Counted from the stretch's first letter, positions 23,290 to 33,189 are shown. The stretch: 64,000 nt of DNA from an uncultured Bacteroidales bacterium (GCA_947168515.1 CAMVMF010000008.1:1-64000), one strand, 5' to 3'. Notes: generated by a model not told the origin, from the letters alone. Made by a program: numbers and translations.

Positions 23290-25086
23290 TTAGTAGATTT
23301 TTATCAAGAACGGCAGCCGTGCCTGCAAGGGCTCCATCTGGCTCCATTCTTCCAACTCGCTGTAGAAGGGGATGACTGCGTTCAGTCGGGCTTTGATCTC
23401 TTCTTCTTTGCCTTCTTCCATTTGCTGCATCACCTGCTCCCAAAGACTCTTCTCCTTCGGGAATACTTTCACCCGGCTTTTCTTGTAGTCAATGCCGGCC
23501 TCGTTGGCGGCGATGTTCAGGGCCAGAGGCAGTCCGCCCAGGGTGTCCACCAAGCCAATCTCTTTGGCCTGCAGACCCGTCCATACGCGCCCTCGGGCAA
23601 TACTGTCCACATAGGTGCGGCTCAGTCCGCGACCGTCAGCAACCCGCTGGGTGAAGGTGATATAGAAATCCTCCACATTGCGTTGCAACATATTGCGGGC
23701 ATCGGCCGAAAGGGGACGGAAAAGTGACAGCCCAGTGCTATTCTTGTTTGTCATCACCGTGTCCGTGGTGATGCCTAGCTTCTGGCGCAGCATATTGCCC
23801 ACCTCAGGGATGGTGGCAAAAACGCCAATACTGCCGGTGAGGGTGGTGGGATGGGCCACGATTTTGGTTCCGAAACAGCTGATCTCATAGCCTGCACTGG
23901 CAGCCAGTCCGCTCATCGAAATGACAACGGGTTTCACCTTCTTGGCCTCACGCACGGCGTGGGTCATCGACTCCGAGGCCGTAACGGCACCGCCGGGCGA
24001 GTTCACTCGCAGCACGATGGCTTTTACTTTTTTGTCCTTTGTGGCATCGGTCAGGGCTTTCACTATGTCGTCGCCATACACGCCTGTGGTGGCTCCGGTG
24101 CTCTTGCCGGGCATTACATTGCCTTCGGCATAGATGAGGGCTATCTGGTCGGTATATTCTTGCTTTTTCTGTTGGTTGACATTCTCGGCGTAGCGGTTGG
24201 CCTTCACAATCTTGGTAACGCCATACTGTCCGTTCATCATGGTTTTCACGTCCTGTGCAAAGCAAAGGGTATCCACCAGACCGTTCATATATGCATCGTC
24301 GGCCAGGAAACCACTCAGGTTGTCTGCCACCCGGTTCAGATGTTCGACCGTCAGGCCACGGTTGTTGGCCATGACCTGTACGGTGTAGTTCCAAATGCTG
24401 TTGATATAAGAGCGTACCTGTTGGCGGTTGGCATCGCTCATATCGGTTCGCACGTATGTCTCGCCAGCACTTTTATAAGAGCAGCTTGTGGGGCGAATCA
24501 GCTCCATGTGTACTCCCAGTTTGTCGAGGAGCCCTTTGTAGAAAATGGCCTCTGCCCCCATGCCTTTGAACTCGATAACCCCCGAAGGGTGTACCGCCAG
24601 CAGGTGGGCATTCGTGGCCAAGAAATATTCGGCTTGCGAAAAGGCTTCGCCATAGGCCAGGATAGGTTTGTCGCAACTGTTGCGGAACCGCACCAGCGCT
24701 TCCTGCAATTCCTCTGCCTGTGCCCAGTCCGTATGGCTGCCGCCCAGATGTAGGTAGAGGGCCTTGACGCGGTTGTCTTCGGCAGCACTCTCTATGGCGG
24801 TGAGCAGCTGCTCGATGCTGGTGCCGCCATTCTCGCCAAAGAGCGAGGCCAGCTCGTTGGGCTTGCGCTCGCCCACGTACTGGGTCAGGTCCAGCTCCAC
24901 GGCCAAGTTGCTGCCGCTGATGGGGGTGCTGTTTTCCATGCTGGAGGAGAGCATCGTGGCCATCATGCCGATGCAAATGAGCATAGTTATCACGTTCAGT
25001 GCCACAAAGGCAATCATCATGCCTACTGCCGATGCGAGCATAGTTTTGCCGAAGCTCAGGGGCTTCTGTTCCTTCTTTGTTGTCAT
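23290..25086 (-). CDS. sppA: Signal peptide peptidase SppA, 67-kDa type
   Basis: A membrane-anchored serine peptidase that degrades signal peptides left after secretion. It has 598 residues with an N-terminal membrane helix (about residues 14-45) and two tandem crotonase-like halves, as in the long form. The catalytic Lys205 lies in SCSYKSAGE in the first half, and the nucleophile Ser397 in [14 protein letters not shown] in the second, preceded by [15 protein letters not shown]. The dyad is complete. A promoter sits about 130 bases upstream, and this is the first gene of the sppA-topB-truA-prmA run. Confidence 0.93.
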   Translation of the reverse strand: MTTKKEQKPLSFGKTMLASAVGMMIAFVALNVITMLICIGMMATMLSSSMENSTPISGSNLAVELDLTQYVGERKPNELASLFGENGGTSIEQLLTAIESAAEDNRVKALYLHLGGSHTDWAQAEELQEALVRFRNSCDKPILAYGEAFSQAEYFLATNAHLLAVHPSGVIEFKGMGAEAIFYKGLLDKLGVHMELIRPTSCSYKSAGETYVRTDMSDANRQQVRSYINSIWNYTVQVMANNRGLTVEHLNRVADNLSGFLADDAYMNGLVDTLCFAQDVKTMMNGQYGVTKIVKANRYAENVNQQKKQEYTDQIALIYAEGNVMPGKSTGATTGVYGDDIVKALTDATKDKKVKAIVLRVNSPGGAVTASESMTHAVREAKKVKPVVISMSGLAASAGYEISCFGTKIVAHPTTLTGSIGVFATIPEVGNMLRQKLGITTDTVMTNKNSTGLSLFRPLSADARNMLQRNVEDFYITFTQRVADGRGLSRTYVDSIARGRVWTGLQAKEIGLVDTLGGLPLALNIAANEAGIDYKKSRVKVFPKEKSLWEQVMQQMEEGKEEEIKARLNAVIPFYSELEEWSQMEPLQARLPFLIKIY

Positions 25087-25217
25087 AGGTTGTATGTTAG
25101 GTAGGTTCTACAATCCGTTAGTGTATTGTTTTCAGTGTCTCGGGCTACAGGTTTATTGCTCCTTTCGTCTAGAAAAACTAGCCTCTTAGCCTCCTGCCCC
25201 GAACAATCTATAAAAAT

Positions 25218-25226
25218 GCAAAAATA
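25218..25226 (-). promoter_or_regulatory. Promoter -7 element TATTTTTGC of the sppA-topB-truA-prmA operon
   Basis: The complement of 25218-25226 is TATTTTTGC. The leader to the sppA ATG at 25086 would be about 125 bases, long enough for regulation, though no structure stands out. Confidence 0.7.
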
Positions 25227-25308
25227 ATAAAAAAACTCCATATAAAAGGAAAAAAGTGATGATGTTTTCAGCAAGAGATTAACGGGACGGGTGCAATAGC
25301 AACAGAAG

Positions 25309-25335
25309 AGCGGCCGCCCAACAAGGGTGGCCGCT
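25309..25335 (-). terminator. Probable terminator of the sorted-surface-protein transcript
   Basis: AGCGGCC-G-CCC pairs with GGG-T-GGCCGCT around a short AACAA loop. On the minus strand it is followed by CTTCTGTTGCT, only a weak U-tract. It lies 70 bases after the stop at 25403 and is the likely end of the long minus-strand transcript that includes the efflux genes. Confidence 0.5.
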
Positions 25336-25402
25336 TCGTAAGTTATGTTGCCTATTGCAATGATGGGTGAGGCTGTGCCGTTTGATGGCTGTAGGCATTA
25401 TT

Positions 25403-26971
25403 TTAGTGGTGGACAGCTAACCGTTGGGCCTTGCCGTCGATGCGGAGGATGTACATGCCGTCGGCCAGACTTGAGGTGCCGAGAGTGATATGTCGGCCGC
25501 TGAAGGTCTGCTGGTGCAGCATTTGTCCTGTGGTGCTGTAGAGGACCAACAGGTGTTGCCCGTCGCCCTCTACGGTGCATTCCACTTGGTTGTTGGCAGG
25601 ATTTGGAAAAAGTTGCAAGCTGCTTGCAACGGCATCGTCTATGCCCTGCGGTTCTGCGTGGTTCCAGTTCATCACAGCCACACCGTCCAAATCAAAGCCG
25701 CCACTGTAGCTGTTGGTTGGGTAGGGGTCCATGACAATGTTGCCGTATTGGTCATAGGTGGCATGCTCGGGATTGTTGGTCCCTATAGCATCAACGACAC
25801 GCACATACATGATGCTGTCAAGGTCAATACCTGTACTGTCGGCCAGTAGGGCCAGGTCGAACGGAGTTCCATAGCCCGAGCGGTATTTGCCGGCCAACCC
25901 GTCGATATAGGTGGGATTCAGGCTGCCGTATGGACCTATCAGTTTACACGGACTGGTCAACGAGGTGGCGGGGAAACGCACATAGCGTTCGCCGTCGGTA
26001 CTTACCTCTACGAAGGCTAGTTCTAGGAAATTGTCGTCAAACGAATTTTCAAATACGGCGAAGTCGTATCCATCGCCATTGCTGATAGGGTGCTCGAATG
26101 TGAGTGTGGCAGAACCGCCGTCCCCGAGGCTCACCACGGCAAGGTTGTTGTTCGTCACAGCTCCTAAGGCGTCATTGGCCGTGCCGTAGCTCACCGTATT
26201 GGCGTTGGGGTTGGCTATGTCGTTAGTACCTAGAACCAACGTACAACTAGAGGCCCAGCCCTTGATGCGGCTGTCGTCATATTTCACAGCGGTGCTTCCT
26301 TCGGTTTCGGCAGCTCCGCAGAAAGGTCCTGCGGTGCGCACGTCGATGGGCACGATGGGGTCGTTCCAAGCCAGCTCTGAGGGGTATCCATAAGCGGTGT
26401 CTATCACTATCCCGATAGAGGCATCGCCCCATTTCACGAAATCGCCGTCCGCCAATGTCAGCAGGTCATAGCTCATAGGTGATGCCCAGCCGTTGTGGTT
26501 GCACCACCAATAGTTGTAGCTGGTGGTGTCCAATGCCAGGCTTGTGCCCATGAAGTCGCGGAAGAGGATGTCGCTGATGCCCCAGTCACCGGGTATATAG
26601 CGGAATCGGTAATCGGCGCAGGCGATGGAGTCCATGGCTGCCTGCAGCGTAATGCTGTCGTCGAACCTCACACCCCAGGCCAGGCAGCTGTCCACCCAGT
26701 TGACGGCAATCACGCACCGGCTGTTGCCCGTACCCACCCAGTTGCGTATTTCGGAGAATGGGATGCTGTTGGTGTCGGGTGCCGAGACGCTGTCAGTAAT
26801 GTCCGACATGAGTGTGGTGGAGGACATATAACCGTGGCTTTTGGCATTGAATGCAGCCACGTTGCCACCCTTCTGGTTGTTGGTGCTTACCCCCATTGGG
26901 TCCATCTCATGAGCCCATAGGCTTGTTGCTAGTACCGTCATGAGGCAAAAAGTAGAAAGTTTCATCTTCAT
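25403..26971 (-). CDS. Secreted protein with type IX secretion sorting domain (type A)
   Basis: A 522-residue exported protein. The signal peptide is about residues 1-20 (LSTFCLMTVLATSLWAH). An N-terminal region with WVDSCLAWGVRFDDS and YNYWWCNHNG is of unknown fold. The middle has GDGYDFAVFENSFDD...AFVEVSTDGERYVRF, a beta-sandwich pattern found in surface proteins of this phylum. The last 80 residues (LQLFPNPANNQVE, VLYSTTGQMLHQQTF, LADGMYILRIDGK) are a typical T9SS type A sorting domain, so it should cross the outer membrane and be attached or released there. It follows the TolC-like gene by 60 bases on the same strand and may be the last gene of the efflux operon; a metal-related role is only inference. 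Confidence 0.85.
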   Translation of the reverse strand: MKMKLSTFCLMTVLATSLWAHEMDPMGVSTNNQKGGNVAAFNAKSHGYMSSTTLMSDITDSVSAPDTNSIPFSEIRNWVGTGNSRCVIAVNWVDSCLAWGVRFDDSITLQAAMDSIACADYRFRYIPGDWGISDILFRDFMGTSLALDTTSYNYWWCNHNGWASPMSYDLLTLADGDFVKWGDASIGIVIDTAYGYPSELAWNDPIVPIDVRTAGPFCGAAETEGSTAVKYDDSRIKGWASSCTLVLGTNDIANPNANTVSYGTANDALGAVTNNNLAVVSLGDGGSATLTFEHPISNGDGYDFAVFENSFDDNFLELAFVEVSTDGERYVRFPATSLTSPCKLIGPYGSLNPTYIDGLAGKYRSGYGTPFDLALLADSTGIDLDSIMYVRVVDAIGTNNPEHATYDQYGNIVMDPYPTNSYSGGFDLDGVAVMNWNHAEPQGIDDAVASSLQLFPNPANNQVECTVEGDGQHLLVLYSTTGQMLHQQTFSGRHITLGTSSLADGMYILRIDGKAQRLAVHH

Positions 26972-27031
26972 TGTTTTTTTAGTAATTGCTTTTTAAGTGG
27001 AATGCTCTGTATTATGCTCTTTCAGAAACTG

Positions 27032-28285
27032 TTATTGTAACTCAGGAAGTGGGATGCCGGCAGCTCGTTGGAGAGCGATCCAGGCAGTCATGCAACTGTG
27101 TAGGGAGTTGTAATAGGCCTGTTGTATTTCGCCCAAGGTGTGTTGGGCTGTTATGACTTCTAGTAGCGAGGTCTGGCCGTGGCGGTAGGCATAGATTTTT
27201 CCTTCCAGCACCTGTTGGGCATTGGACATCAGGTGCTCGTCGTAGTCAGCCACCTGCTGGCGTGCTGCTTCGTAGTTGTTGTAGGCCTGCAGAACCTGCA
27301 TCTTGATGGTGGCTTTGAGGTAGTCGGCCTCCAATTCGGCTTGGCGTGCGCGGACCTGGCTGGCGCGTACCTCACCTCGGTTGAGGTTGGCGATGGGCAG
27401 CGGGATGGAGAGTCCGGCGCTGTAGCCTACGAATTCGGGTGCCGGGGCTTCCTCGTTGCGCACCCGGGTGCTGTATTCGGCCCCCAGCGAGAGGTCTATA
27501 TCGGGCATGCGTTCACGACGGACCGAGAGAACCTCGCTCTGTGCGGCCTCGGCCAGGTGGTGTGCCGAGGCTAGGTCCTGTCGCCATACCTCGGCACTGT
27601 CTAGCAATCCCTGGAGGGAGAGTTGACGGAGTGGGCAACCCAACTGACCTATCACTTCGAGGGTGCCTTGGGCGGGGTTGCCCATATAGAGGTCGAGTAC
27701 CACCAGGCTATTGCGGTATTCGGCCACCTGTGAGCGGTATTCTTGCAGAGCCATGGCGGCTTCTAGCTGGCTCTGTAGGACATCGAGAGGAGTGATGTCG
27801 CCACTGGCGGCGCGAAGGCTGTCGCTATGATAGAGGGACTGCATATTCTGCCATGCCTCATGCCGTGCGGAGGCCAGGTCGCGTGCCAAAAGGGCATCGG
27901 CAAATGCTTGTGCGGCTTCGGCATGCAAGGCCAGGGTGTAGTCTTCTAGTGTGGCTTGTGCGGCCTCCAAGTTGTGCCGGGCCACTTGTTTGCGGGCGTA
28001 GCGCTTGCCAATGGAGAATGATTTGCTTAGCTCCACACTCATGGACTGTCCCATCATGATGTCCCAGTCGCTATTGTTGCTGTAGCCGGCCGAGAGAACG
28101 GGGTTGGAAAAGGTGCTGGAGGCCTGCAAGTCTGCTTGGGCAGCTGTGAGGTCCAGCTGGGCGGACTGATAAGGGATGTTTTGTTTGAACACCTGCTGCA
28201 TAAACTGCTGGTAGGTGAGCTGCTGGGCCTGTGCGGCGACGGACAGCAGGACCAAGGCTAATATGGCGGTGATGTGTTTTTTCAT
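27032..28285 (-). CDS. TolC family outer-membrane efflux protein (CusC/CzcC-like)
   Basis: The outer-membrane channel of the tripartite heavy-metal efflux pump. It has 417 residues with a signal peptide (AILALVLLSVAAQA) and the two long-helix repeats of the TolC fold, for example LDLTAAQADLQASSTFSNPVLSAGY near the N-terminus and ANLNRGEVRASQVRARQAELE in the second half, ending with GQTSLLEVITAQHTLGE. It lacks the lipobox of proteobacterial CusC. It starts 15 bases after the CusA-like gene ends, so it is part of the same transcript. Confidence 0.88.
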   Translation of the reverse strand: MKKHITAILALVLLSVAAQAQQLTYQQFMQQVFKQNIPYQSAQLDLTAAQADLQASSTFSNPVLSAGYSNNSDWDIMMGQSMSVELSKSFSIGKRYARKQVARHNLEAAQATLEDYTLALHAEAAQAFADALLARDLASARHEAWQNMQSLYHSDSLRAASGDITPLDVLQSQLEAAMALQEYRSQVAEYRNSLVVLDLYMGNPAQGTLEVIGQLGCPLRQLSLQGLLDSAEVWRQDLASAHHLAEAAQSEVLSVRRERMPDIDLSLGAEYSTRVRNEEAPAPEFVGYSAGLSIPLPIANLNRGEVRASQVRARQAELEADYLKATIKMQVLQAYNNYEAARQQVADYDEHLMSNAQQVLEGKIYAYRHGQTSLLEVITAQHTLGEIQQAYYNSLHSCMTAWIALQRAAGIPLPELQ

Positions 28286-28300
28286 GGCTGACTATATTTG

Positions 28301-31300
28301 TTATTTCTTTCCTTTCTCTTCGATTCGTTTTTCAACCATATAGTATAATGTTGGAAGAACGAAGATGGTGATGATGGTGGCAAAGATAAGGCCATAGACG
28401 ATGACCGTGGCCAGAGGTCGTTGCACGTCGCTACCAATGCCTGTGGAGATGGATGCCGGGAAAAGACCTAGTGCCGCTACGGTGGCCGACAGCAGAATGG
28501 CACGCAGACGATGCGAAGACCCCTCGACCACGGCAGTGCGGAGGTCGGTGATTTCGCCCCGCAGGTTGTTGATATGCGACACCATGATGACTCCGTTCTG
28601 TATGGCGACACCGATGAGGGCAATGAAACCAACGGCAGAGGACACGTTGAGGGTCATGCTGCGGACATAGAGGGCCAGCAGACCGCCGAAGAGTGCCATA
28701 GGGATGATGCTGATGAGCAGGGCAGCGTGGCGTACCTTGCCGAAGGCAAAGACCAGCAGCAGGAACATGACAGCCAGCACAAAGGGTATGACTGTGGCAA
28801 GACGCGTAAAGGCGCGGTTCTGGTTCTCGAATTGTCCTGCCCAATGGAGGGTGGTGATTTCTTGGTTGTACTTCACCTGGCTGGCGATGCGCTTGTCGGC
28901 CTCGGCAACAAAGGTGGAGAGGTCGGCACCCCTCAGATTGATGCGCACCAGGCTGTATCGACGGTTGGACTCACGCATGATGGTGTTGGCACCGAGCACC
29001 GTCTTGATGTCGGCTACGGCAGAGAGAGGTACCTGAACACCGTCGGAGGTGGTGAGTTCGAGGGCTCCTATCTTCTCTGGCGAGTTGCGGTATTTCTCGG
29101 CATAGCGGCAGGTGATGTCGTAGACCTTGCTGCCTTGGTAGATTTCGGAGATGGCCTTGCCGCCGATGGCTAGCTCTATGAGGTCGGTGACATCGCTGAC
29201 GTTGAGACCATACTGGGCGATACGCTCGCGGTCCACCACTATTTGCAGCTGTGGCGTGGGAGGTTCTTGGTCGACGGCCACGTCGGTGGCCCCGGGTATT
29301 TCGGCCACGGTCTTGGCAACCTCTTCGGCCACGCGGCGGCTCTCAACGAGGTCGTCGCTGTATATCTTGAGGGCCAGGTCGCTGTGTGTGCCGGCCACTT
29401 GGTCCATGACCATGTCGATGATGGGCTGCGAGAAGCCTGCCTGGTACCCCGGCATCTTGGCAATCTCTGCTGCCATGGCCTCCACCAGTTCGGCCTTGGT
29501 GCGACCGCTTTTCCAGGTATTGTAAGGCTTCAGTCCTACGCCTACCTCCACATGCGAGAGGGAGAAGCATTCCGCACCCTCGTCGTCGCGGCCCAGCTGT
29601 GTCATAACATAGGATGTTTCGTCAAAGCTTTTGACCACCTTGCGCAGTTCTATGGCCATCTGGTTGGACTTCTCCAGCGAGATGCCCGACGGCAGCTGAA
29701 CTTGTATCCAGATGGAGCCTTCGTCGAGAGGCGGCAGGAAGTCCTTGCCCACTAAGGCAAAGAGCACTCCAGAGCCTACGAGGGTGAAGGAGAGCACGAT
29801 AATGACCATGCGGCCATTCTCTACCACACGGCTGAGGAGGCGGCGATAACCGTTTGTGATTTTCTCCAGCCATTTGTTGGTGCGTATCTTGGAGGGCCGT
29901 CTGAAGGCCATGAATGAGAGTCCGGGGGTGAGCAGCATGGCCACCAGCAGGGCGCCTATGAGGGCGTATCCAACAGTGTAGGCCATAGGGGTGAAAAGCT
30001 TGCGCTCCATGTGTTGGAAGGCGAAGAGGGGCGTGTAGGCAGTGATGATGATGATGGTGGAGAAAAAGGTGGATTTGACCACCTGTGACGTGCGTAGACA
30101 GACCTGATGCGTGGTGAGGATGTTGTTGGGGTTTTCCTCTCTGATTTTCAAGACAGTTTCCATGATGACGATGGCCCCGTTGACTAGGATGCCGAAGTCG
30201 ATGGCTCCGAGGGAGAGCAGGTTGGCAGGCACGTGGGTGAGCTTCATGAGGATGAAGGCGATGAGCAGGGCCAGCGGGATGGTGATGGCCACAAGGGCGG
30301 AACCCTTGAAGTTGCGCAGAAAAATCATCAGCACCACCACCACCAGCAGCATGCCCACCAGCAGGGTGTGTGAGACGGTCTTGAGGGTTTCTCCTACCAA
30401 GTTGGTACGGTCCATGAAAGGCCGTATCTGTACCCCTTTGGGGAGGATTTCGTTGTTCAGCTCGTCGACGGCGGCATGGATTTCTTCCAAGACCTCTGAG
30501 GGATTGTCGCCACGGAGCATCTGCACGATACCTTCTACAGCATCGTCATAGTCGCGCTCGTCGTCGCTGTACCCTAGGACACCCTTGCGCTCCAGGTTGC
30601 CGTATTTCAGTTCGCCCAGCTGTTTGAGGAAGACCGGTGCTCCATTGTGGGTCTTGATAACGATGTTGCCCAGCCCCTGTAGGTCGCCCACCAGTCCTAT
30701 CCCGCGGATGACATAGCTGAGGTCGCCTTCCATAAGCATGGAGCCGCCGGCATTGCGATTGTTGGCCTCCACCTTCTCGGTGATGTCGGCCAGCGAGACA
30801 CCGTATTCGCGCATGAGCTCGGGGGAGAGTTCTATCTGATATTGGGTGGTGATGCCACCGTAGTTGCTCACATCGGCTACGCCGGAAATCTGACGCAGAT
30901 AGGGGATGATGGTCCACTTGTGGATGTCGGTTAGGTCGCGGAGGCTGTGGCTTCCGTCGGGACTTTCCACAATATAGCGGAAAATCTCTCCTGTAGGAGC
31001 CGTGAGGGGGTTGAGCTCGGGGACGGCGTCGTAGGGCAGTTCCAAACCCGTAAGGCGTTCGTTGACACGTTGTCGTGCCCAGTAGTCGTCTACTCCGTCG
31101 TCAAACACCAATATGACCGTGGAGAGGCCGAAGGAGTTCTTGCTTCGCATGGTGTTGAGTCCGGGAATGCCGTTGACGGCACGCTCCACGGGTACGGTGA
31201 TCTGCTGCTCCATCTCCTCGGCAGCAAGGCCGGGGACCTGGGTGACGATTTGGACGGTGGTGTCGGAGATATCGGGATAGGCATCGATAGAGAGGCCTGT

Positions 31301-31393
31301 CCAGGCCAGCACACCGCCGATGCCCAGGGCGCAGAAAAGAATGATGATGAGCGCCCTATTGCGTATGGCAAAGGTTACAAGTTTCTCTATCAT
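28301..31393 (-). CDS. Heavy-metal efflux RND pump, CusA/CzcA family
   Basis: The proton-driven inner-membrane pump that moves metal cations to the adaptor and channel. It has 1030 residues with the RND layout: one membrane helix at residues 13-30, a large periplasmic loop (plug and pore domains), six helices around 335-540, the second loop, and helices at 860-1020. The N-terminus MIEKLVTFAIRNRALII and VDAYPDISDTTVQI-like motif are those of the heavy-metal branch. In the proton-relay helix the sequence is DFGILVNGAIVIMETVL: Asp399 and Glu412 are kept, but position 405 is Asn where CzcA-type pumps have Asp. The metal cannot be fixed from sequence. It begins 3 bases after the adaptor gene ends. 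Confidence 0.92.
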   Translation of the reverse strand: MIEKLVTFAIRNRALIIILFCALGIGGVLAWTGLSIDAYPDISDTTVQIVTQVPGLAAEEMEQQITVPVERAVNGIPGLNTMRSKNSFGLSTVILVFDDGVDDYWARQRVNERLTGLELPYDAVPELNPLTAPTGEIFRYIVESPDGSHSLRDLTDIHKWTIIPYLRQISGVADVSNYGGITTQYQIELSPELMREYGVSLADITEKVEANNRNAGGSMLMEGDLSYVIRGIGLVGDLQGLGNIVIKTHNGAPVFLKQLGELKYGNLERKGVLGYSDDERDYDDAVEGIVQMLRGDNPSEVLEEIHAAVDELNNEILPKGVQIRPFMDRTNLVGETLKTVSHTLLVGMLLVVVVLMIFLRNFKGSALVAITIPLALLIAFILMKLTHVPANLLSLGAIDFGILVNGAIVIMETVLKIREENPNNILTTHQVCLRTSQVVKSTFFSTIIIITAYTPLFAFQHMERKLFTPMAYTVGYALIGALLVAMLLTPGLSFMAFRRPSKIRTNKWLEKITNGYRRLLSRVVENGRMVIIVLSFTLVGSGVLFALVGKDFLPPLDEGSIWIQVQLPSGISLEKSNQMAIELRKVVKSFDETSYVMTQLGRDDEGAECFSLSHVEVGVGLKPYNTWKSGRTKAELVEAMAAEIAKMPGYQAGFSQPIIDMVMDQVAGTHSDLALKIYSDDLVESRRVAEEVAKTVAEIPGATDVAVDQEPPTPQLQIVVDRERIAQYGLNVSDVTDLIELAIGGKAISEIYQGSKVYDITCRYAEKYRNSPEKIGALELTTSDGVQVPLSAVADIKTVLGANTIMRESNRRYSLVRINLRGADLSTFVAEADKRIASQVKYNQEITTLHWAGQFENQNRAFTRLATVIPFVLAVMFLLLVFAFGKVRHAALLISIIPMALFGGLLALYVRSMTLNVSSAVGFIALIGVAIQNGVIMVSHINNLRGEITDLRTAVVEGSSHRLRAILLSATVAALGLFPASISTGIGSDVQRPLATVIVYGLIFATIITIFVLPTLYYMVEKRIEEKGKK

Positions 31394-31396
31394 GGC

Positions 31397-32509
31397 TTAT
31401 TTGCTGTCAATGAGGTAGAAGGCTCCCTCGGTGATGATTTGGTCGTTTTCGCTGAGGCCGGAGGTGACAATCATGCGGTTGTCGTCCAGGCCGGTGGTCG
31501 TGACAGGGGTGCGTAAGTAGGTGTTTTCGTCCAGCTTGCGCAACACATAGCGGTGGCTGTCGGCCTGCAGGACGGCACTCTTGGGTACCACCACATAGTC
31601 GTGGCCCGTGCAGCGGATCTGCAGGTGGGTGTACATGTTGGGCAGCAGGGTGCCTTTCGTATTGGAGCACTCGAAAATAGTCTGGCGCGTGCGGGTCTCA
31701 GGGTCTAAAATCTCACTCATATAGACCACTTTGCCGTGGAAAAGGCTGTCGGGATTGGCCACAAGTGATATCTCTACATCGCTTACACCGTTCATCATGA
31801 GTGCTTCTTTCTCTGAGATGTTGGCTTTGACCCACACTTTGCTCAGGTCAGCCACTATGATGGGGGCTTCGGCATCTTCTTTAACGAATTGCCCCAGGAC
31901 AAGGTTGTTGCTGAGCACTTTGCCAGCAATGGGCGAACGCACTATCATGGGCTGTCCAACCTCGGCATGCTTGAGGTCTATCTGGAACTCCTTGGCTACG
32001 GCTTCGGCGTGGCGATGCTCTTCGAGAGCATGGTCATAGGCCGTCTGGGCCTCTTCAAGGTCCTTGGCTGAGGCCACCTTGTTGTCATAGAGGTTCTTGG
32101 TGCGGTCGTAGGCTTTCTTGGCCATGCTGAGCTCCGAGACTGACTGGCGGTAGTTTTTTAGCACCTCCGAGTAGTCGGAGGAGTGGATTTCGAAGAGCGG
32201 GGTGCCGGCGGAGACCCGTTGCCCTATGCGTACTAGGTTGCGCTGAATACGGCCCGCAAAGGGGGCGGCAACTTCGGCATAGGCTGTGGGTATGGCAGTG
32301 ACCACACCTGTGGTGGAAATGGTGGGTTCGTAAAACTCTTTTGTCACAGGTGCGGTGACGATGCGGCTGACCATAGAGGCCTGAGGGTTGACAACCAGGG
32401 TGTCTCCCTGCACAGTGACTTCGTTGGTGATGCTGTCGTTGGCATTGTTATTCCTGCCTGTGCAAGAAATAAGCAAGGCTAGGCAGAGGAAAGGGAAATA
32501 TTGTTTCAT
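31397..32509 (-). CDS. RND periplasmic adaptor (membrane fusion protein), CusB/CzcB-like
   Basis: A lipid-anchored periplasmic adaptor, 370 residues. The signal peptide ends in a lipobox (LALLISC), giving lipid attachment at Cys16. A barrel-sandwich hybrid (VAAPFAGRIQRNLVRIGQRVSAGTPLFEI, about residues 85-115, completed by SPIAGKVLSNNLVLGQFV near 215) flanks a helical hairpin. A beta-barrel and the membrane-proximal domain (KSAVLQADSHRYVL) follow. There is no His/Met-rich metal-binding tail. It is the first pump gene, separated by 182 bases from the His-rich gene upstream. Confidence 0.9.
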   Translation of the reverse strand: MKQYFPFLCLALLISCTGRNNNANDSITNEVTVQGDTLVVNPQASMVSRIVTAPVTKEFYEPTISTTGVVTAIPTAYAEVAAPFAGRIQRNLVRIGQRVSAGTPLFEIHSSDYSEVLKNYRQSVSELSMAKKAYDRTKNLYDNKVASAKDLEEAQTAYDHALEEHRHAEAVAKEFQIDLKHAEVGQPMIVRSPIAGKVLSNNLVLGQFVKEDAEAPIIVADLSKVWVKANISEKEALMMNGVSDVEISLVANPDSLFHGKVVYMSEILDPETRTRQTIFECSNTKGTLLPNMYTHLQIRCTGHDYVVVPKSAVLQADSHRYVLRKLDENTYLRTPVTTTGLDDNRMIVTSGLSENDQIITEGAFYLIDSK

Positions 32510-32691
32510 TTAATTATTGTTTTTGGGGGTATGATGGGTTTGGTAAAAAGGCGACGATATAATGCGGGCTGTCGAACGGATACTCATACCGTCGAACAAG
32601 GGTTGGACACCTTGTGTGTGACGGTTGGTAGTGTGACGTGCCTGTGCATCCAGAGTCTTCTGGGTGAGTCTATACACAGAATAAGATGTAT

Positions 32692-33027
32692 TTATGCGCG
32701 CGGCGTTGGCGGTGCTCGGAGACTCAAGGGTCCCCAGGAACTGGGGAGAATGGTTTCGGTCACGAGTACCGGATACAGAAAGAAGCTTACGTCAGCCGGA
32801 CCTATGTGGGGCTGTAGGTCATCGACGAGAAATATATACGTAGAAAGCTCGTCGATGAGTTCTATCTCCATGGTGGAGTGGCTGTGCGGCTGCTTGGCAA
32901 AGGGGTGGGAATGCACCATCACGCGGGTGGGCAGTTGGTGCGAGTGAACGAAGAAATGTGTGCCGACAAAGTACGACAAATAGAGGGTCGCAAGGAGCAA
33001 TCCGAGGTATCTGGAGCGTATTTTCAT
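32692..33027 (-). CDS. Small His-rich membrane protein heading the efflux operon
   Basis: A 111-residue protein with one N-terminal membrane segment (LGLLLATLYLSYFVG, residues 9-25) and seven histidines within about the next 30 residues (THFFVHSHQ, VMVHSHPFAKQPHSHS), a likely metal-binding cluster on the periplasmic side. The C-terminus ends SLRAPPTPRA. Small proteins with this layout, a His-rich stretch after one helix and a C-terminal LRAPP, often sit next to CusCBA-type genes in Bacteroidota, as I recall, without an assigned function. A role in metal binding or pump priming is inference. It has its own promoter at 33098 and shares strand with the pump genes. Confidence 0.7.
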   Translation of the reverse strand: MKIRSRYLGLLLATLYLSYFVGTHFFVHSHQLPTRVMVHSHPFAKQPHSHSTMEIELIDELSTYIFLVDDLQPHIGPADVSFFLYPVLVTETILPSSWGPLSLRAPPTPRA

Positions 33028-33097
33028 GTCGGTGTGTATGTTCTTAATTGTTGCTATTGTGACAGTTGTGTAATTGTCAGATAGTACAGATATTTTG

Positions 33098-33106
33098 GCA
33101 AAGGTA
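33098..33106 (-). promoter_or_regulatory. Promoter -7 element TACCTTTGC of the metal-efflux operon
   Basis: The complement of 33098-33106 is TACCTTTGC, 71 bases before the ATG at 33027. The repeat AATTGTCAGATAGTAC just downstream (33072-33087) and ACAGTTGTGTAATTGTC could be an operator, but no metal-regulator gene is present nearby. Confidence 0.65.
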
Positions 33107-33189
33107 ATAAATTATTTTGAATTATGCATTTTTTGCTTGTCGAGAGCCGCAGTTTGAAGTTGAAAAGGTGGGGGGGGGAGGGGAAATGG

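Larger units (their letters stand above)
25087..25402. other. Spacer upstream of the sppA operon
   Basis: It contains the sppA promoter (25218-25226) and a GC-rich hairpin (25309-25335). No further gene is seen; a 63-codon frame overlapping the sppA start lacks a ribosome-binding site and is interrupted by the promoter. Confidence 0.55.
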
